Assembly: GCF_014069875.1 (NCBI RefSeq)
Contig: NZ_CP059676.1
Coordinates: 62,001 to 126,000 of the forward strand
From: Flaviflexus equikiangi
GTDB lineage: Bacteria > Actinomycetota > Actinomycetes > Actinomycetales > Actinomycetaceae
DNA length: 64,000 nucleotides
Direction: 5' to 3'
The translations under genes were made by a program, and so were the position numbers. Position 1 is the stretch's first letter. Each line of letters starts with the position of its first letter. Positions 63,904 to 64,000 of the stretch are shown in pieces. A model generated the notes under the pieces. It searched no databases, was not told the DNA's origin, and saw only the letters and a program-made list of their open reading frames with translations.

Positions 63904-64000
63904 ATGAAACAGACACAACGACAGCGCGGCAGTGACAGGGAGCGGGGCATGGTCACAGCAGAGCTGGCCATGACCCTGCCGGTCGTCATGACGGTGCTTT
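63904..64000 (+). CDS. TadE-like pilus assembly protein, N-terminal part (runs off window end)
   Basis: The visible 32 residues read a basic, hydrophilic start (MKQTQRQRGSDRERG) followed by MVTAELAMTLPVVMTVL, the TadE-type motif with Glu5 after the cleavage Gly. This is the start of a TadE/pseudopilin protein of the same locus. GGAGG precedes ATG 63904. The gene continues past the window edge. Confidence 0.85.
   Translation, partial: MKQTQRQRGSDRERGMVTAELAMTLPVVMTVL

Overview
The window looks like chromosomal DNA from a high-GC Gram-positive bacterium of the Actinomycetota. Gene content fits an Actinomyces/Flaviflexus-like organism, but this placement is inference. The markers are a WhiB regulator, a Crp-type regulator next to nth, a DUF5926 protein, a Tad pilus locus of the actinobacterial type with a DUF4244 pilin, RlmC, and actinobacterial gene neighbourhoods. 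There is no rRNA operon, CRISPR array, insertion sequence or recognisable prophage. Genes are dense, often overlap by ATGA/GTGA/TGATG, and several convergent pairs share their stop codons.

Layout. 1-1666: start of a GH13 alpha-amylase-family gene (minus, cut by the window edge), then two overlapping paralogous lipoprotein genes (plus). 1656-5730 (minus): APC permease, acyltransferase-3 membrane protein, crotonase-family protein, P1/DmpA-type peptidase. 5792-10312: HrpB helicase coupled to a DUF4261 protein, converging on RlmC. 10369-15463 (minus): an osmolyte-uptake region with a sodium/proline symporter and a glycine-betaine ABC transporter (ATPase, permease, binding lipoprotein). 15934-18704 (minus): tRNA-Arg, a frameshifted FemAB-like gene and an ATP-grasp ligase, together a likely peptidoglycan interpeptide-bridge module. 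18832-23408: a FrnE-type DsbA protein converging on a heterodimeric ABC exporter pair.

23734-27578: an orphan hypothetical gene, tRNA-Ser(GCU), and a two-gene unit of a NYN-domain protein plus an HTH/N6-methylase/specificity-like fusion whose catalytic motifs look degenerate, preceded by palindromic GTTAAC motifs; then tRNA-Ser(UGA). This unit is the strongest candidate for something poorly described. 27638-37566: quinone oxidoreductase, HAD phosphatase, seryl-tRNA synthetase, diacylglycerol-kinase-family protein, prephenate dehydratase, a large membrane protein with a degenerate alkaline-phosphatase-like ectodomain, glycosyltransferase, DUF5926, rhodanese and CopC. 37643-49806: DHA2 drug exporter, upp, tadA deaminase, tRNA-Ser(CGA), an Ltp-type repeat protein, DEAD-box helicase, DUF2871 membrane protein with a two-component system, DUF1846, DJ-1/PfpI, methyltransferase and a small hypothetical.

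49861-64000: tRNA-Pro, then a block whose order (metallophosphoesterase, PonA2-type PBP, WhiB4-like regulator, DUF4177, RidA, Crp, Nth, alpha/beta hydrolase, membrane protein, Ssd/CpaE, TadA, TadB, TadC, pilin, TadE) matches, with losses, the Rv3683-Rv3654c order of Mycobacterium tuberculosis as I recall it. The PBP gene is interrupted by a one-base frameshift, like the FemAB gene. Whether these are real mutations or assembly errors decides how both should be annotated.
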